This document shows, in pieces, positions 1 to 8,452 of a DNA stretch of 64,000 bases (position 1 is its first letter; each line of letters begins with the position of its first letter). The notes beneath the pieces are model-generated. The model saw only the letters and a program-made list of their open reading frames with translations. It did no database searches and was not told the DNA's origin. The stretch comes from Spirosoma radiotolerans (lineage in GTDB: Bacteria; Bacteroidota; Bacteroidia; Cytophagales; Spirosomataceae): assembly GCF_000974425.1 (NCBI RefSeq), contig NZ_CP010429.1:4216001-4280000 (forward strand), in the 5' to 3' direction. The position numbers and the translations under genes were made by a program.

Positions 1-368
1 ACGATGGCGACGGCTCCGGTCAGATCCTGCTTTCGGGATGTGGTATAGCCCAACACGACAACTTCGGCCAGTTGACCACCCTCGGCCAGTAACACCGTAA
101 CGTTGTTGGTATTTACGATGGGTACTTCCTGCGCGGCATAGCCAATAAACGATACTGTTATGCTGGTGGCATTTTGTGGCACCGACAGGCTGAACTTTCC
201 GGTGGCGTCAGCAACCGTGCCCGTTGTTGTTCCCCGAATGACAATACTGGCTCCGGGGAGTGCTCCCTTGTTTTTGGCATCGAGAACGCTTCCTGTGAGG
301 GTGCGCTGGGCCAACGCTAGTTGCAGGGTTAACAGCAGGATGGCGAACGTAAACAGGTAGTTTTTCAT
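1..368 (-). CDS. SusC/RagA-type TonB-dependent receptor, N-terminal part
   Basis: Outer-membrane receptor that would import oligosaccharides with a SusD-like partner. Only about 122 codons lie in the window; the gene runs off the left edge. Translating the complement of 1-368 gives a signal peptide (MKNYLFTFAILLLTLQLALA), a carboxypeptidase-regulatory-like domain containing LPGASIVIRGTTTGTVAD and SFIGYAAQEV, then the plug entrance VVVLGYTTSRKQDLTGAVA, the classic SusC signature. It is the third gene of a minus-strand run behind a sugar porter and a fructokinase, so a fructan or sucrose substrate is likely. The downstream susD and glycoside hydrolases expected of such a locus are outside the window. 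Family call is firm; substrate is inferred. Confidence 0.9.
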   Translation of the reverse strand, partial: MKNYLFTFAILLLTLQLALAQRTLTGSVLDAKNKGALPGASIVIRGTTTGTVADATGKFSLSVPQNATSITVSFIGYAAQEVPIVNTNNVTVLLAEGGQLAEVVVLGYTTSRKQDLTGAVAI

Positions 369-419
369 GCGCATACATAAATTGATTTAGGTGGATTAAA
401 TCGAAATGGATATCCCGGA

Positions 420-1316
420 TTAAATCGGGGTGGTGGATCGTATAGTGGATACAATAGTTTCCTCAGTAAAAGCGGGTGTTGCCCCGTGCTGCGTAGCGAC
501 GTAAGAGCCTGTGGCGCAGGCAAACTCCAGTGTTTTCTGGGGAGACGCTCCCCGGATGGTTTGGTAGAGGAAGGCAGCCAGAAAGGCATCGCCACTGCCA
601 ATGGTATCAGCTACGTCAACCGGGAAACCAACTTGGCTATGCAAGCCTGCCTGATCCAGCAACACGGCTCCATGCTCGCCGAGCGTGACAATGAGTTTAT
701 CCAGCTTGAAGTGACTGCGCAACTGATGCATGGCCCGGTGCAGATCGTTTTCAGCGCCATACCAACTCGCCAGCTCGACCAGCTCGTGTTCATTTAGTTT
801 GACAATCGTGGCCTGGCTAAGCAATTCCTCAACCGTAGCCCGGTTGTAATGGGGTGCCCGCAGGTTTACGTCGAATACTTTCCGGGGAGCAACGGCCAGT
901 AAGGCCATCAATGTTTCGTGTGTTTGCGGGCTTCGAGCCGCTAAACTGCCATAAACGAAGAAATCGCTGTTTCGAACGACATCGGGTAGCTCCGGTTCGA
1001 GTTGAATGTAGTCCCAGGCTACGGGCTGGACAAGCTTATAGGTCACTTCATTCGAATTCGATATATTGGCTTTGGCGACCCCCGTAAGGTGTGTCTGGCC
1101 AATCTGAACCAGGTTGAGTGGAAGGCCTTTCTGGTCAAGAAATTCGAGCAGTTCACGGCCTAGGTCGTCGCTACCGACTCGACTAATGATTTGAGCGTTA
1201 AGACCGAAGTTTCGCAGATCGGCCGCGACATTCATGGGCGCGCCACCGGGCTGTTTGCTGGTTGGCAGGACGTCCCACAAAATTTCGCCGAAACAGGTTA
1301 TTGTCGAGGTCATCAT
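420..1316 (-). CDS. fructokinase (PfkB/ribokinase family)
   Basis: ATP-dependent kinase expected to convert fructose to fructose 6-phosphate in the cytoplasm. 298 aa, normal for bacterial fructokinases. The N-terminus has CFGEILWDVLP followed by PGGAPMNVAADL, the first PfkB signature as seen in fructokinases. Near the C-terminus DTIGSGDAFLAAF is the second signature, with the catalytic Asp of the GSGD anion-hole motif. Start could be either Met of the MM pair. It lies 22 bp after the sugar porter and 51 bp before the SusC gene on the same strand, so transport and phosphorylation are probably co-transcribed. Other PfkB sugar kinases are possible, but the GGAPMN motif favours fructose. Confidence 0.85.
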   Translation of the reverse strand: MMTSTITCFGEILWDVLPTSKQPGGAPMNVAADLRNFGLNAQIISRVGSDDLGRELLEFLDQKGLPLNLVQIGQTHLTGVAKANISNSNEVTYKLVQPVAWDYIQLEPELPDVVRNSDFFVYGSLAARSPQTHETLMALLAVAPRKVFDVNLRAPHYNRATVEELLSQATIVKLNEHELVELASWYGAENDLHRAMHQLRSHFKLDKLIVTLGEHGAVLLDQAGLHSQVGFPVDVADTIGSGDAFLAAFLYQTIRGASPQKTLEFACATGSYVATQHGATPAFTEETIVSTIRSTTPI

Positions 1317-1338
1317 CGAGAGAAATTTGAGTTATGGA

Positions 1339-2679
1339 CTAGTGAACGACGAATGTTTTTTCAATCTGCTCCAGACTGGTGCCTTTCGTTTCGGGCATGA
1401 GCCGGACAACAAACAGGAGTTGGAGGATCATCATGATGGTGAAGAAGAGAAATGTGTTTCCCCCGCCGAAGTGCTCAGCCAGATACGGGAACGTGAAGGT
1501 GATAATGGCCGCCATCAACCAGTGCGTAAAGCTCCCAAGGGCTTGCCCGCTGGAGCGCACTTCGTTGGGAAATATTTCGGAGATAAACACCCAGATTACG
1601 GCCCCCTGTGAAAAACCGAAAAAGGCAATGTAGCCGAACAGCAACAGGGGCACGGTCATGCCGCTGAAGTCTTCTCCATAAAAAGCCCTGGCGACCAACC
1701 CCAACGTCACAATCAGCCCCACAGACCCAATTTTCATCAACGTCCGCCGACCATACCGATCAATCAGGTTCATCGAGATCATGGTAAAAATGAGATTGAT
1801 CAACCCAATACCCGTCGATGACAGAAGCGCCGAACTTTTGCCCAGTCCCGTCATTTCAAAAATTCGGGGGGCGTAATAAATAATGGCGTTGATACCAGAT
1901 ACCTGGTTGAAAACAGCGAACAACACGGCCAGCATGACCGGCGTTTTGTAGTTCCCAGAAAACAACCCGGTCGATGCCTTTTTCGCCTGATGACTGGCCT
2001 GAATGTCGGCCAGCGTTTGTTCGGCTGTCGCGGGGTCAATCATATTCAACACTTCGCGGGCTTCTGCCACCGAATCGCCGGACCGGTCCCCTTTTTCGAG
2101 CAGCAACCAGCGTGGACTTTCGGGAATGTTCAGCACGGCAATCAGGAAGATCAGCGATGGCAAGGCCTGCACCCCCAGCATCCAGCGCCACGACTCCTCA
2201 CCAATGCCCTGCAACAGGTAATTTGACAGGTAAGCGATCAGAATGCCGAGTACAACATTAAATTGAAAGAGGCCAACCAATTTGCCCCGAGACTTCGCGG
2301 GCGAAATTTCCGTTATGTACATAGGCGCGGCTACCGAGGAGGCCCCAACACCCAGTCCACCCAGAAAACGAAAGACAAGAAAAACGCTCCATTCAGTAGA
2401 GAGCGCCGTTCCGATAGAGGCCAGTAAGTATAAGATAGCGATCCAGAACAGCGTTTTTTTACGACCTATCTTCTGGGTTGGGATACCTCCGAGCATGGAG
2501 CCGATCACCGTACCGATCAGCGCAATGGAAACGGTGAGTCCGTGCTCCCATACGTTGAGGTGCCACAACGATTGAAGCGACTGCTCGACCCCAGAAATAA
2601 CGGCCGTGTCGAAGCCGAAGAGAAAGCCGCCCAGAGCAGCGGTAATTGACCAAAAAAAGATTCGTTGTTTCTGACTCAT
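1339..2679 (-). CDS. MFS sugar porter (sugar/H+ symporter)
   Basis: Inner-membrane monosaccharide transporter of the sugar-porter family (XylE/GLUT type), 446 aa with 12 predicted helices. Diagnostic motifs: GRKKTLFW after helix 2, RFLGGLGVGASSVAAPMYI with the following EISPAKSRG, PESPRWLL before the central loop, QVSGINAIIYYAPRIF in helix 7, and PETKGTSLEQIE at the C-terminus. It is first in the minus-strand operon with fructokinase and SusC, which suggests that it brings fructose or a related hexose to the kinase. A similar pairing of inner-membrane importer and fructokinase occurs in the fructan locus of Bacteroides thetaiotaomicron (established knowledge). A TAnnTTTG box lies 41 bp upstream of the start. 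Confidence 0.9.
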   Translation of the reverse strand: MSQKQRIFFWSITAALGGFLFGFDTAVISGVEQSLQSLWHLNVWEHGLTVSIALIGTVIGSMLGGIPTQKIGRKKTLFWIAILYLLASIGTALSTEWSVFLVFRFLGGLGVGASSVAAPMYITEISPAKSRGKLVGLFQFNVVLGILIAYLSNYLLQGIGEESWRWMLGVQALPSLIFLIAVLNIPESPRWLLLEKGDRSGDSVAEAREVLNMIDPATAEQTLADIQASHQAKKASTGLFSGNYKTPVMLAVLFAVFNQVSGINAIIYYAPRIFEMTGLGKSSALLSSTGIGLINLIFTMISMNLIDRYGRRTLMKIGSVGLIVTLGLVARAFYGEDFSGMTVPLLLFGYIAFFGFSQGAVIWVFISEIFPNEVRSSGQALGSFTHWLMAAIITFTFPYLAEHFGGGNTFLFFTIMMILQLLFVVRLMPETKGTSLEQIEKTFVVH

Positions 2680-2719
2680 AGCTAATGCAAAGCGGATGGT
2701 TGTCCGAGTAACTTCGAGT

Positions 2720-2727
2720 CAAAACTA
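2720..2727 (-). promoter_or_regulatory. candidate -7 box for the sugar porter operon
   Basis: On the minus strand this reads TAGTTTTG, an exact match to the Bacteroidota -7 consensus TAnnTTTG, 41 bp before the porter start. No convincing TTTG at -33 was found. The 290-bp gap 2680-2969 separates the divergent porter and biosynthetic operons and holds this box plus the one at 2841; I see no gene in it. Confidence 0.4.
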
Positions 2728-2840
2728 ACGGATGGCTAAAAGGCAGGCTTTCGGGAATCGTTCAAATACTTTCGAAATAAGTCAAATTGAGTAATGTATT
2801 GGTTTACAATCAATTAGCCCAACCTCAATAAAATTACTTC

Positions 2841-2848
2841 TACTTTTG
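2841..2848 (+). promoter_or_regulatory. candidate -7 box for the biosynthetic operon
   Basis: TACTTTTG matches the Bacteroidota -7 consensus TAnnTTTG and lies about 120 bp before the first gene of the eight-gene plus-strand cluster, leaving a leader of roughly 110 nt. The -33 element is not clear. It is the only exact match on the plus strand that I see in this divergent gap. Confidence 0.4.
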
Positions 2849-2969
2849 ATACACGGAATTTCGATTTTGTTTCAGGAAAATTTTAGTCGTAAAATCAGAC
2901 CTGTCTAGTCACTTGAACAAGTCATTTAAAAATTAAAACCTATTTCCTATCACGCTCGTTTTACCTGCA

Positions 2970-4148
2970 ATGAGGCCGCCAGGAATGATATATGATGCAG
3001 ATGTACTGATTATTGGCGGAGGCCTGGCAGGCTTAACGGCTGCTATTCATTTGGCCAAATCAGAGTTGCGCGTCATACTGCTGGAAAAATACACCTATCC
3101 CCAGCACAAAGTGTGCGGGGAGTATGTCTCGAATGAAGTCCTCCCCTACCTGCAACACCTCGGCATAGACATTGATGAACTATCGCCAGCCCGCATTCAC
3201 CGTTTTCTACTGAGTACAGCTACTGGAAAGACCGTTGAGAGCAAACTTCCCCTGGGCGGATTTGGGGTTAGTCGACACGCGCTCGACCATTTCTTAGCCA
3301 ATACCGCCCGCCGGGCAGGCGTTGTTCTTGAACAGCAGACGGAGGTAACGGATGTTACGTTCGCAAACGATGCTTTTACCGTCACGACATCGGCGAAAAA
3401 AAACTACACGGCGACCATCGTCATTGGTGCCTATGGAAAGCGCTCTCAGTTGGACAAACGGCTGCAACGACCGTTTTTCCAACAGGAATCGCTCTGGCTG
3501 GGCATAAAAGCGCACTACCGGGCTACTCTTCCCAATGACCAGGTGGCCCTGCATAACTTTGAGGGTGGCTATTGCGGGCTGTCTCAGGTTGAGAACGGAA
3601 TTATCAATGCCTGTTATCTGGCAAATTACCGCAGTTTCAAGTCGTTTAAGCACATCGACGCGTTTCAGAAACAGGTACTTAGCAAAAACCCATTTCTTCG
3701 CGATTTTTTTACCGAAGCCACCCCTTTGTTCGATAAACCCCTGACCATCAGCCAGATTTCGTTTTCACGGAAACAGCCCATTGAAAATCATGTGCTCATG
3801 TGCGGAGATACCGCCGGGCTGATCCATCCACTTTGCGGCAACGGCATGGCCATGGCGATTCATAGCGCCAAACTGGCCTCTGAATTGATCGTCCGGTTTT
3901 TCGAGGGGGAGCTACCCAATCGCCTATCGCTGGAGACGCAGTATGCCGCAGCCTGGTCGGCAGAGTTTAAAGGGCGGCTTCTGACCGGGCGAATTGTGCA
4001 GTCAATTTTAACCTCGCCGGGAGTTACATCTGCTTTGCTAACAGGCTTGCAGCTAGCTCCCGGCCTGTTGCCGCTTATTATCAAGCAAACCCACGGCCAG
4101 CCTTTGTTGGTTAACCAAAAGCCGGTTTCGGCGAGTAACTCATTGTAA
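2970..4148 (+). CDS. FAD-dependent oxidoreductase (geranylgeranyl reductase/UbiH-like) of the polyketide cluster
   Basis: Flavoprotein, 392 aa. An N-terminal Rossmann motif GGGLAG (residues 16-21) is followed by HKVCGEY (46-52), the Cys-Gly signature of the geranylgeranyl reductase/UbiH-like group. FGVSRHALDHFL is near residue 100, and CGDTAG with HPLCGNGMAMAI (278-297) is the second FAD-binding motif. First gene of an eight-gene operon, 19 bp ahead of a methyltransferase and upstream of a type III polyketide synthase. By analogy with Streptomyces SrsC beside SrsA/SrsB it may hydroxylate the phenolic product to a quinone; a reductase role is the alternative. The true start may be the Met at 2985 (MIYDADVLIIGGG) rather than 2970. 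Confidence 0.85.
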   Translation: MRPPGMIYDADVLIIGGGLAGLTAAIHLAKSELRVILLEKYTYPQHKVCGEYVSNEVLPYLQHLGIDIDELSPARIHRFLLSTATGKTVESKLPLGGFGVSRHALDHFLANTARRAGVVLEQQTEVTDVTFANDAFTVTTSAKKNYTATIVIGAYGKRSQLDKRLQRPFFQQESLWLGIKAHYRATLPNDQVALHNFEGGYCGLSQVENGIINACYLANYRSFKSFKHIDAFQKQVLSKNPFLRDFFTEATPLFDKPLTISQISFSRKQPIENHVLMCGDTAGLIHPLCGNGMAMAIHSAKLASELIVRFFEGELPNRLSLETQYAAAWSAEFKGRLLTGRIVQSILTSPGVTSALLTGLQLAPGLLPLIIKQTHGQPLLVNQKPVSASNSL

Positions 4149-4167
4149 CGTCCATAAACACATTCGC

Positions 4168-4881
4168 ATGTTTTTAAGTACCGCACAGCGCACATCCAAA
4201 GAAGAGATTATGGATGACTTTTCGTTAGAAGGCGATGTGTTGCGCGACGCGTTGGATAAAATTGCAGTCATTAATCAGTGGTTGGGTGGCAACAGCATTA
4301 CCCTCGATGGGATTAAGGAGCTGATCAAAGACTGGCCTAAAGAAAAAGCGCTTTCCATAGTTGATGTGGGCTGCGGCAACGGGGATATGTGTCGGGCCGT
4401 GGCCAATTTTGCCAAACAGGAAGGGCTTACGGTTCAGATCTTGGGGATCGATGCGAATGCGTACACCATCAATCACGCCCGGGCTTGCTCAACGGGTTAT
4501 TCAACGATAGCGTATGCCGTACAGAATATATTCGATGATGAGTTTACGGCTGCCGATTATGATATTGCGTTGTGCACGCTGACCCTGCACCATTTTAGTG
4601 ACAAAGAAATTTTGTACCTGATGGGTCTGTTTGCGAAAAAAGCTAGACTTGGCGTCGTGGTCAACGACTTGCAGCGCTCGGCCTTAGCTTACCGGTTATT
4701 CCAACTCATTTGCTTTGTTTTTCGGCTCAACGACATGTCCCGCGAAGATGGTTTGACGTCCATTTTACGCGGGTTCAAAAAGCCGGAATTAGTGTCTTTT
4801 TCAGAACAATTACGGGTAAAAACCTATCGTGTTACCTGGCGGTGGGCTTTCCGCTATCAATGGATTATCAAAAACATATGA
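4168..4881 (+). CDS. class I SAM-dependent methyltransferase of the polyketide cluster
   Basis: 237 aa. Motif I is VDVGCGNGD (residues 65-73), then GIDANAYTINHA for the acidic loop that binds the SAM ribose, and ALCTLTLHHFSD for motif II/post-II. The N-terminal EEIMDDFSLEGD and VINQWLGGN segments are part of the fold as I know this group, so the start at 4168 is preferred to the Met at 4210. Its stop TGA overlaps the ATG of the polyketide synthase (ATGA at 4878-4881), implying translational coupling. Probably O- or C-methylates the phenolic ring made by that enzyme, or its quinone after the flavoprotein has acted. The acceptor position cannot be read from sequence. Confidence 0.85.
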   Translation: MFLSTAQRTSKEEIMDDFSLEGDVLRDALDKIAVINQWLGGNSITLDGIKELIKDWPKEKALSIVDVGCGNGDMCRAVANFAKQEGLTVQILGIDANAYTINHARACSTGYSTIAYAVQNIFDDEFTAADYDIALCTLTLHHFSDKEILYLMGLFAKKARLGVVVNDLQRSALAYRLFQLICFVFRLNDMSREDGLTSILRGFKKPELVSFSEQLRVKTYRVTWRWAFRYQWIIKNI

Positions 4882-5930
4882 GTGTACGCATAGCGGCCGT
4901 TGCAAAATCATTACCCCAGAACTGGCGGGATACAAATGATATTTTACCGTTTCTGGATGCCTGGCTCGACGGACAGGAAACCCGGTTTCAACGGAAAGTA
5001 AAGAAGATTTTCGAGAACGCGGCTGTTGATCGGCGTTACTCCATTATGAGCCCAACCGAAGTATTTTCCGAAACGTCTTTTGAAGAAAAAAACGCCATTT
5101 ATAGCCGTGAGTGCATTAAATTAGGCGAAGATGCCTTAACCAAAGCCCTGGCTAAAGTAAATTGGAAAACGACCGACATTGACTACCTCATTACGGTAAG
5201 CTGCACAGGCATCATGATTCCGTCGCTGGATGCCTATTTGATCAACAGCCTCCAGTTGAGACAGGACATCGTTCGGTTACCCGTCACGGAAATGGGCTGT
5301 GTGGCGGGCGTTTCGGGCATTATCTACGCGAAGAACTTTTTGAAAGCGAATCCGGGAAAGCGGGCGGCCCTGCTCGCGGTTGAATCGCCCACGGCTACCT
5401 TCCAGTTGGATGACTTCTCGATGGCTAACATCGTTAGTGCGGCTATCTTTGGCGATGGTGCGGCCTGCGTACTGCTGTCGTCTCACGAAGATGATCGTGG
5501 CCCGGAAGTGGTTTCGGAAGAAATGTATCACTTCTATGATGCCACGCATATGATGGGTTTCAATCTGACAAATAGTGGCTTGCAAATGGTGCTCGATAAA
5601 GCCGTTACGGAAAATATTGCGGCCCATTTTCCGGCGATTGTCCACCCTTTTCTGGCGAAGAACGGGCTGGTTATCAACGATATCACCCACCTGATTTTTC
5701 ACCCCGGCGGACGCAAAATTGTTGAAGTTGTGCAGGAGTTATTCGGTAAACTGGGCAAAAACATCGACGATACCAAAGAGGTGTTGAGGCTTTACGGAAA
5801 TATGTCGAGCGCTACGGTACTTTATGTGCTGGAGCGCTTTATGGATAAACCCCTGACCGATGGCGATTATGGGCTTATGCTAAGTTTTGGTCCAGGCTTT
5901 ACGGCGCAACGCGTTTTGTTACAGTGGTAA
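4878..5930 (+). CDS. type III polyketide synthase (chalcone/stilbene synthase family)
   Basis: Homodimeric CoA/ACP-dependent condensing enzyme, 350 aa. It extends an acyl starter with malonyl-CoA and cyclises the chain to a resorcinol or pyrone. The full catalytic triad is visible: Cys141 in VTEMGCVAGVSG, His275 in LIFHPGGRK, Asn308 in LYGNMSSA; the terminal FGPGF loop is present. The open frame extends upstream to 4710, but homology starts at MSVRIAAVAKSLPQ, so ATG 4878 is chosen; it overlaps the methyltransferase stop. The next gene starts inside its last codons. Fatty-acid-type enzymes and a dedicated ACP downstream suggest a long acyl starter delivered in cis from the operon. Product class (alkylresorcinol versus alkylpyrone) is not decidable here. 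Confidence 0.93.
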   Translation: MSVRIAAVAKSLPQNWRDTNDILPFLDAWLDGQETRFQRKVKKIFENAAVDRRYSIMSPTEVFSETSFEEKNAIYSRECIKLGEDALTKALAKVNWKTTDIDYLITVSCTGIMIPSLDAYLINSLQLRQDIVRLPVTEMGCVAGVSGIIYAKNFLKANPGKRAALLAVESPTATFQLDDFSMANIVSAAIFGDGAACVLLSSHEDDRGPEVVSEEMYHFYDATHMMGFNLTNSGLQMVLDKAVTENIAAHFPAIVHPFLAKNGLVINDITHLIFHPGGRKIVEVVQELFGKLGKNIDDTKEVLRLYGNMSSATVLYVLERFMDKPLTDGDYGLMLSFGPGFTAQRVLLQW

Positions 5931-6721
5931 ACGACTTTAAAGACAGTAACTATTGGGCGGTTATTCTGGGCGGCAGTACTGGCTTAGGGCTGGCTACGGC
6001 CCGGAAACTAGCTAAACACGGCATGAATCTCTGCCTTGTACACCGAACCCGGAAAACCGATTTACCCGACGTCAGTCGTGCTTTTTCCGAACTGGAAGCT
6101 AAAGGCATTTTGCTCAAACACTACAACCTTGATGCCACCAACCCCGAGAAGCGAACAAGTGTCATCGACGCCCTGACCGACGCTCTGGGCGAAGCGGGAA
6201 AAGTCAGAGCCCTAGTGCACAGCATTGCCAAAGGCAATTTAAAACCCATCGTCTCAACGGAGCTGCGGCCACTTCAGCACGACGACTTCGTCCTGACTAT
6301 CGACGCCATGGCAATTAGCTTGTACGACTGGACTAAAGCACTTTTCGCGGCTGATTTATTCTCGTCCGATGCTCGTGTTATCAGTTTCACCAGTGAGGGC
6401 AGTCAGAAAGCCTGGGCCAATTATGCGGCTGTTTCGGCGGCCAAAGCTGCCCTGGAAGCGATATCCAGAAGCATTGCGCTGGAATTGGCCCCGTTTGGCA
6501 TTCGGGCCAATTGCATCATGGCAGGTGTTACGGACACCGCTTCCCTGCGACTTATTCCGGGTGCCGATGCGTTACTGAACCACAGCCTGCAACGGAACCC
6601 CTTTTCACGGCTAACTACCCCCGACGACGTGGCCAATGTAGCGTATTTGTTGTGCAAAGACGAGGCTGCCTGGATCAACGGTACTGTGATTCCGGTCAAT
6701 GGCGGAGAACACCTTCAATAA
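5924..6721 (+). CDS. SDR enoyl-ACP reductase, FabL-like
   Basis: NAD(P)H-dependent short-chain reductase, 265 aa. Cofactor loop GGSTGLGLA (residues 16-24). The catalytic pair is Tyr167 and Lys174 with six residues between them (YAAVSAAK), the enoyl-reductase spacing, not the YxxxK of ketoreductases; the flanking KAALEAISRSIALELAP closely recalls Bacillus FabL as I remember it. C-terminus ends NGTVIPVNGGEHL. No ATG is available: the best start is GTG 5924, seven bases inside the polyketide synthase gene. Likely role: saturating the double bond of the growing acyl chain made by the dehydratase and ketosynthase encoded next. No separate ketoreductase is present in the cluster. Confidence 0.85.
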   Translation: MVNDFKDSNYWAVILGGSTGLGLATARKLAKHGMNLCLVHRTRKTDLPDVSRAFSELEAKGILLKHYNLDATNPEKRTSVIDALTDALGEAGKVRALVHSIAKGNLKPIVSTELRPLQHDDFVLTIDAMAISLYDWTKALFAADLFSSDARVISFTSEGSQKAWANYAAVSAAKAALEAISRSIALELAPFGIRANCIMAGVTDTASLRLIPGADALLNHSLQRNPFSRLTTPDDVANVAYLLCKDEAAWINGTVIPVNGGEHLQ

Positions 6722-6732
6722 ACGTATACCCT

Positions 6733-7179
6733 GTGCAGGACTTTACATACATTCAGCGAAAACTACCTTACGCCAAGCCTTTTTTGTTTGTCGATTCGCT
6801 GCATCATGTGGATGAAAACGGGGTGGAAGGCAGCTATACGTTTCCGGAGGATTCTTTTTTTTACCAAGGGCATTTCAAACAGGGGCCCGTCACGCCCGGT
6901 GTCATCCTGACGGAAGTCATGGCGCAGATCGGCGTCGTTTGCCTCGGCATTTTTTTGCTCGATCAAACGCTGACCGATGCTATTGGTATTGCCATGACAA
7001 GTACGCAAATTGACTTTTATAAGCCCGTTTTTCCGGCAGAAACCGTTATGGTTCGATCAACAAAAGAGTATTTTCGATTTCAGAAGTTAAGGTGTAAAGT
7101 CGAGATGCTGAACAGCCGGGGCGAACTGGTTTGCCGGGGCACTATTTCGGGAATGATGAAACCGAACAATCATGCGTAA
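6733..7179 (+). CDS. FabZ-like 3-hydroxyacyl-ACP dehydratase
   Basis: Hot-dog fold dehydratase, 148 aa from the chosen start. The motif LPYAKPFLFVD is the FabZ entry, and the active site is His47 in YQGHFKQGPV with Glu61 in TEVMAQ, the same 14-residue spacing as in E. coli FabZ. No ATG exists; the frame is open back to 6511, but that part overlaps the reductase and has no family resemblance. GTG 6733, 12 bp after the reductase stop, gives the expected length. Its stop overlaps the ketosynthase start by 8 bp. Expected to dehydrate 3-hydroxyacyl chains on the cluster ACP. Start confidence is moderate, family confidence high. Confidence 0.85.
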   Translation: MQDFTYIQRKLPYAKPFLFVDSLHHVDENGVEGSYTFPEDSFFYQGHFKQGPVTPGVILTEVMAQIGVVCLGIFLLDQTLTDAIGIAMTSTQIDFYKPVFPAETVMVRSTKEYFRFQKLRCKVEMLNSRGELVCRGTISGMMKPNNHA

Positions 7180-8443
7180 ACGAGTTGTTATTACGGGTCT
7201 GGGTGTAGCCGCTCCCAACGGGGTGGGCATTCCTTCCTTTTTAGAGGCTATTCAGGCAGGGCGAAGTGGCATTGCCTTTCAGCAAAACCTGGCTGAACTT
7301 AAATTCTCGTGTCAAATTGGCGGTATTCCACCTGTTACAGACGCCATCAAGCAACAGTATTTTACCGAATTACAACTCCGTCAGCTCAACAGTAGCGGCA
7401 TTATTTATGGCGTCATTGCCGGTATGGAAGCCTGGCAAAACGCCGGCCTTCCGATTGCCAGCGATGAACCTGACTGGGACAGTGGCGTTGTCTTTGGCAC
7501 CGGCATTTTAGGCATTGACAAGTTCAGAGAATCAATCTATAAAGTCGATGACGGGCAGGTCAGGCGGTTGGGCAGTACGGTTGTTGTCCAAACCATGACG
7601 AGTGGTGTTAGTGCCTTTCTGGGGGGTATGATCGGTTGCGGCAACCAGTTAACCGCGAATTCGTCGGCCTGCGCGACCGGCACGGAAGCTCTGCTGCTCG
7701 GTTATGAGCGCATTGTAAATGGCCAGGCAAAACGGGTGCTGGCTGGCAGTTGCAGCGATCACGGGCCTTACATTTGGGGCGGCTTCGACGCCATGCGCGT
7801 TATGCCGTATCAGTTCAACGACACGCCCGAACGGGCATCGAGACCGCTGAGCGCCACGGCAAGTGGGTTTGTTCCCGGCAGCGGAGCCGGTGCACTGGTT
7901 TTAGAATTGCTGGAATCGGCTCTGGAACGAAAGGCGACTATTTATGCAGAAATTCTGGGCGGTCATTTGAATTCAGGTGGCCAGCGGGGCGGAGGTTCCA
8001 TGACTGCGCCCAATTCATCAGCCGTCAAACGTTGTATTCAGCAAGCATTAGTAGCCGCCAATGTACGCCCCGAGGCTGTTGATCTGATTGATGGTCACCT
8101 GACAGCCACTAGCAAAGATGCAGCCGAAGTAAGCGCCTGGTGCGAGGCTCTGGGTCGGAAGGGTACTGATTTCCCGTACATCAACTCCCTCAAATCCATG
8201 GTAGGACATTGCCTGAGTGCAGCTGGCAGCATTGAGTGCGTGGCTGCGGTGCTGGAATTGAAACATGGCTTTATTTACCCATCCATCAACTGCGACGACC
8301 TGCACCCCGACATTGCGACCTTACTTGCACCGGATAAAATTCCCCATCAGCTACTCAGAAAAGACATTAATGTGGTTGCGAAGGCTAACTTTGGCTTTGG
8401 CGACGTAAATGCGTGTGTTATCTTACAGAAGTTCAAGTTGTAA
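7172..8443 (+). CDS. beta-ketoacyl-ACP synthase (FabF-like)
   Basis: Condensing enzyme of the KAS I/II fold, 423 aa. Active-site Cys167 sits in NSSACATGTEA, the two histidines are His309 (LIDGHLTAT) and His346 (SMVGHCLSAAGS), and GFGDVNA is the C-terminal Gly-rich loop. A Cys-His-His triad argues for an active elongating enzyme, not a chain-length factor. The first His motif is unusual: FabF-type enzymes have AHGTxT, here GHLTAT. It overlaps the dehydratase by 8 bp and is followed after 9 bp by the ACP gene. Likely elongates the starter chain on that ACP. Related to ketosynthases of aryl-polyene and flexirubin loci as well as primary FabF; a tree is needed to place it. Confidence 0.88.
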   Translation: MRKRVVITGLGVAAPNGVGIPSFLEAIQAGRSGIAFQQNLAELKFSCQIGGIPPVTDAIKQQYFTELQLRQLNSSGIIYGVIAGMEAWQNAGLPIASDEPDWDSGVVFGTGILGIDKFRESIYKVDDGQVRRLGSTVVVQTMTSGVSAFLGGMIGCGNQLTANSSACATGTEALLLGYERIVNGQAKRVLAGSCSDHGPYIWGGFDAMRVMPYQFNDTPERASRPLSATASGFVPGSGAGALVLELLESALERKATIYAEILGGHLNSGGQRGGGSMTAPNSSAVKRCIQQALVAANVRPEAVDLIDGHLTATSKDAAEVSAWCEALGRKGTDFPYINSLKSMVGHCLSAAGSIECVAAVLELKHGFIYPSINCDDLHPDIATLLAPDKIPHQLLRKDINVVAKANFGFGDVNACVILQKFKL

Positions 8444-8452
8444 ATAAGTAGT

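Noticed and set aside
393..427. Direct repeat GGATTAAATCG at 393-403 and 417-427.
   Set aside because: Only two 11-bp copies, one overlapping the fructokinase stop; too short to call an operator or attachment site.
4710..4877. Longer frame in front of the type III polyketide synthase.
   Set aside because: It overlaps the methyltransferase out of frame and has no family similarity; ATG 4878 in an ATGA overlap is the natural start.
6511..6732. Open frame extending the dehydratase gene 74 codons upstream.
   Set aside because: It overlaps the enoyl reductase in another frame, and its translation has no dehydratase features; GTG 6733 gives the normal FabZ length.
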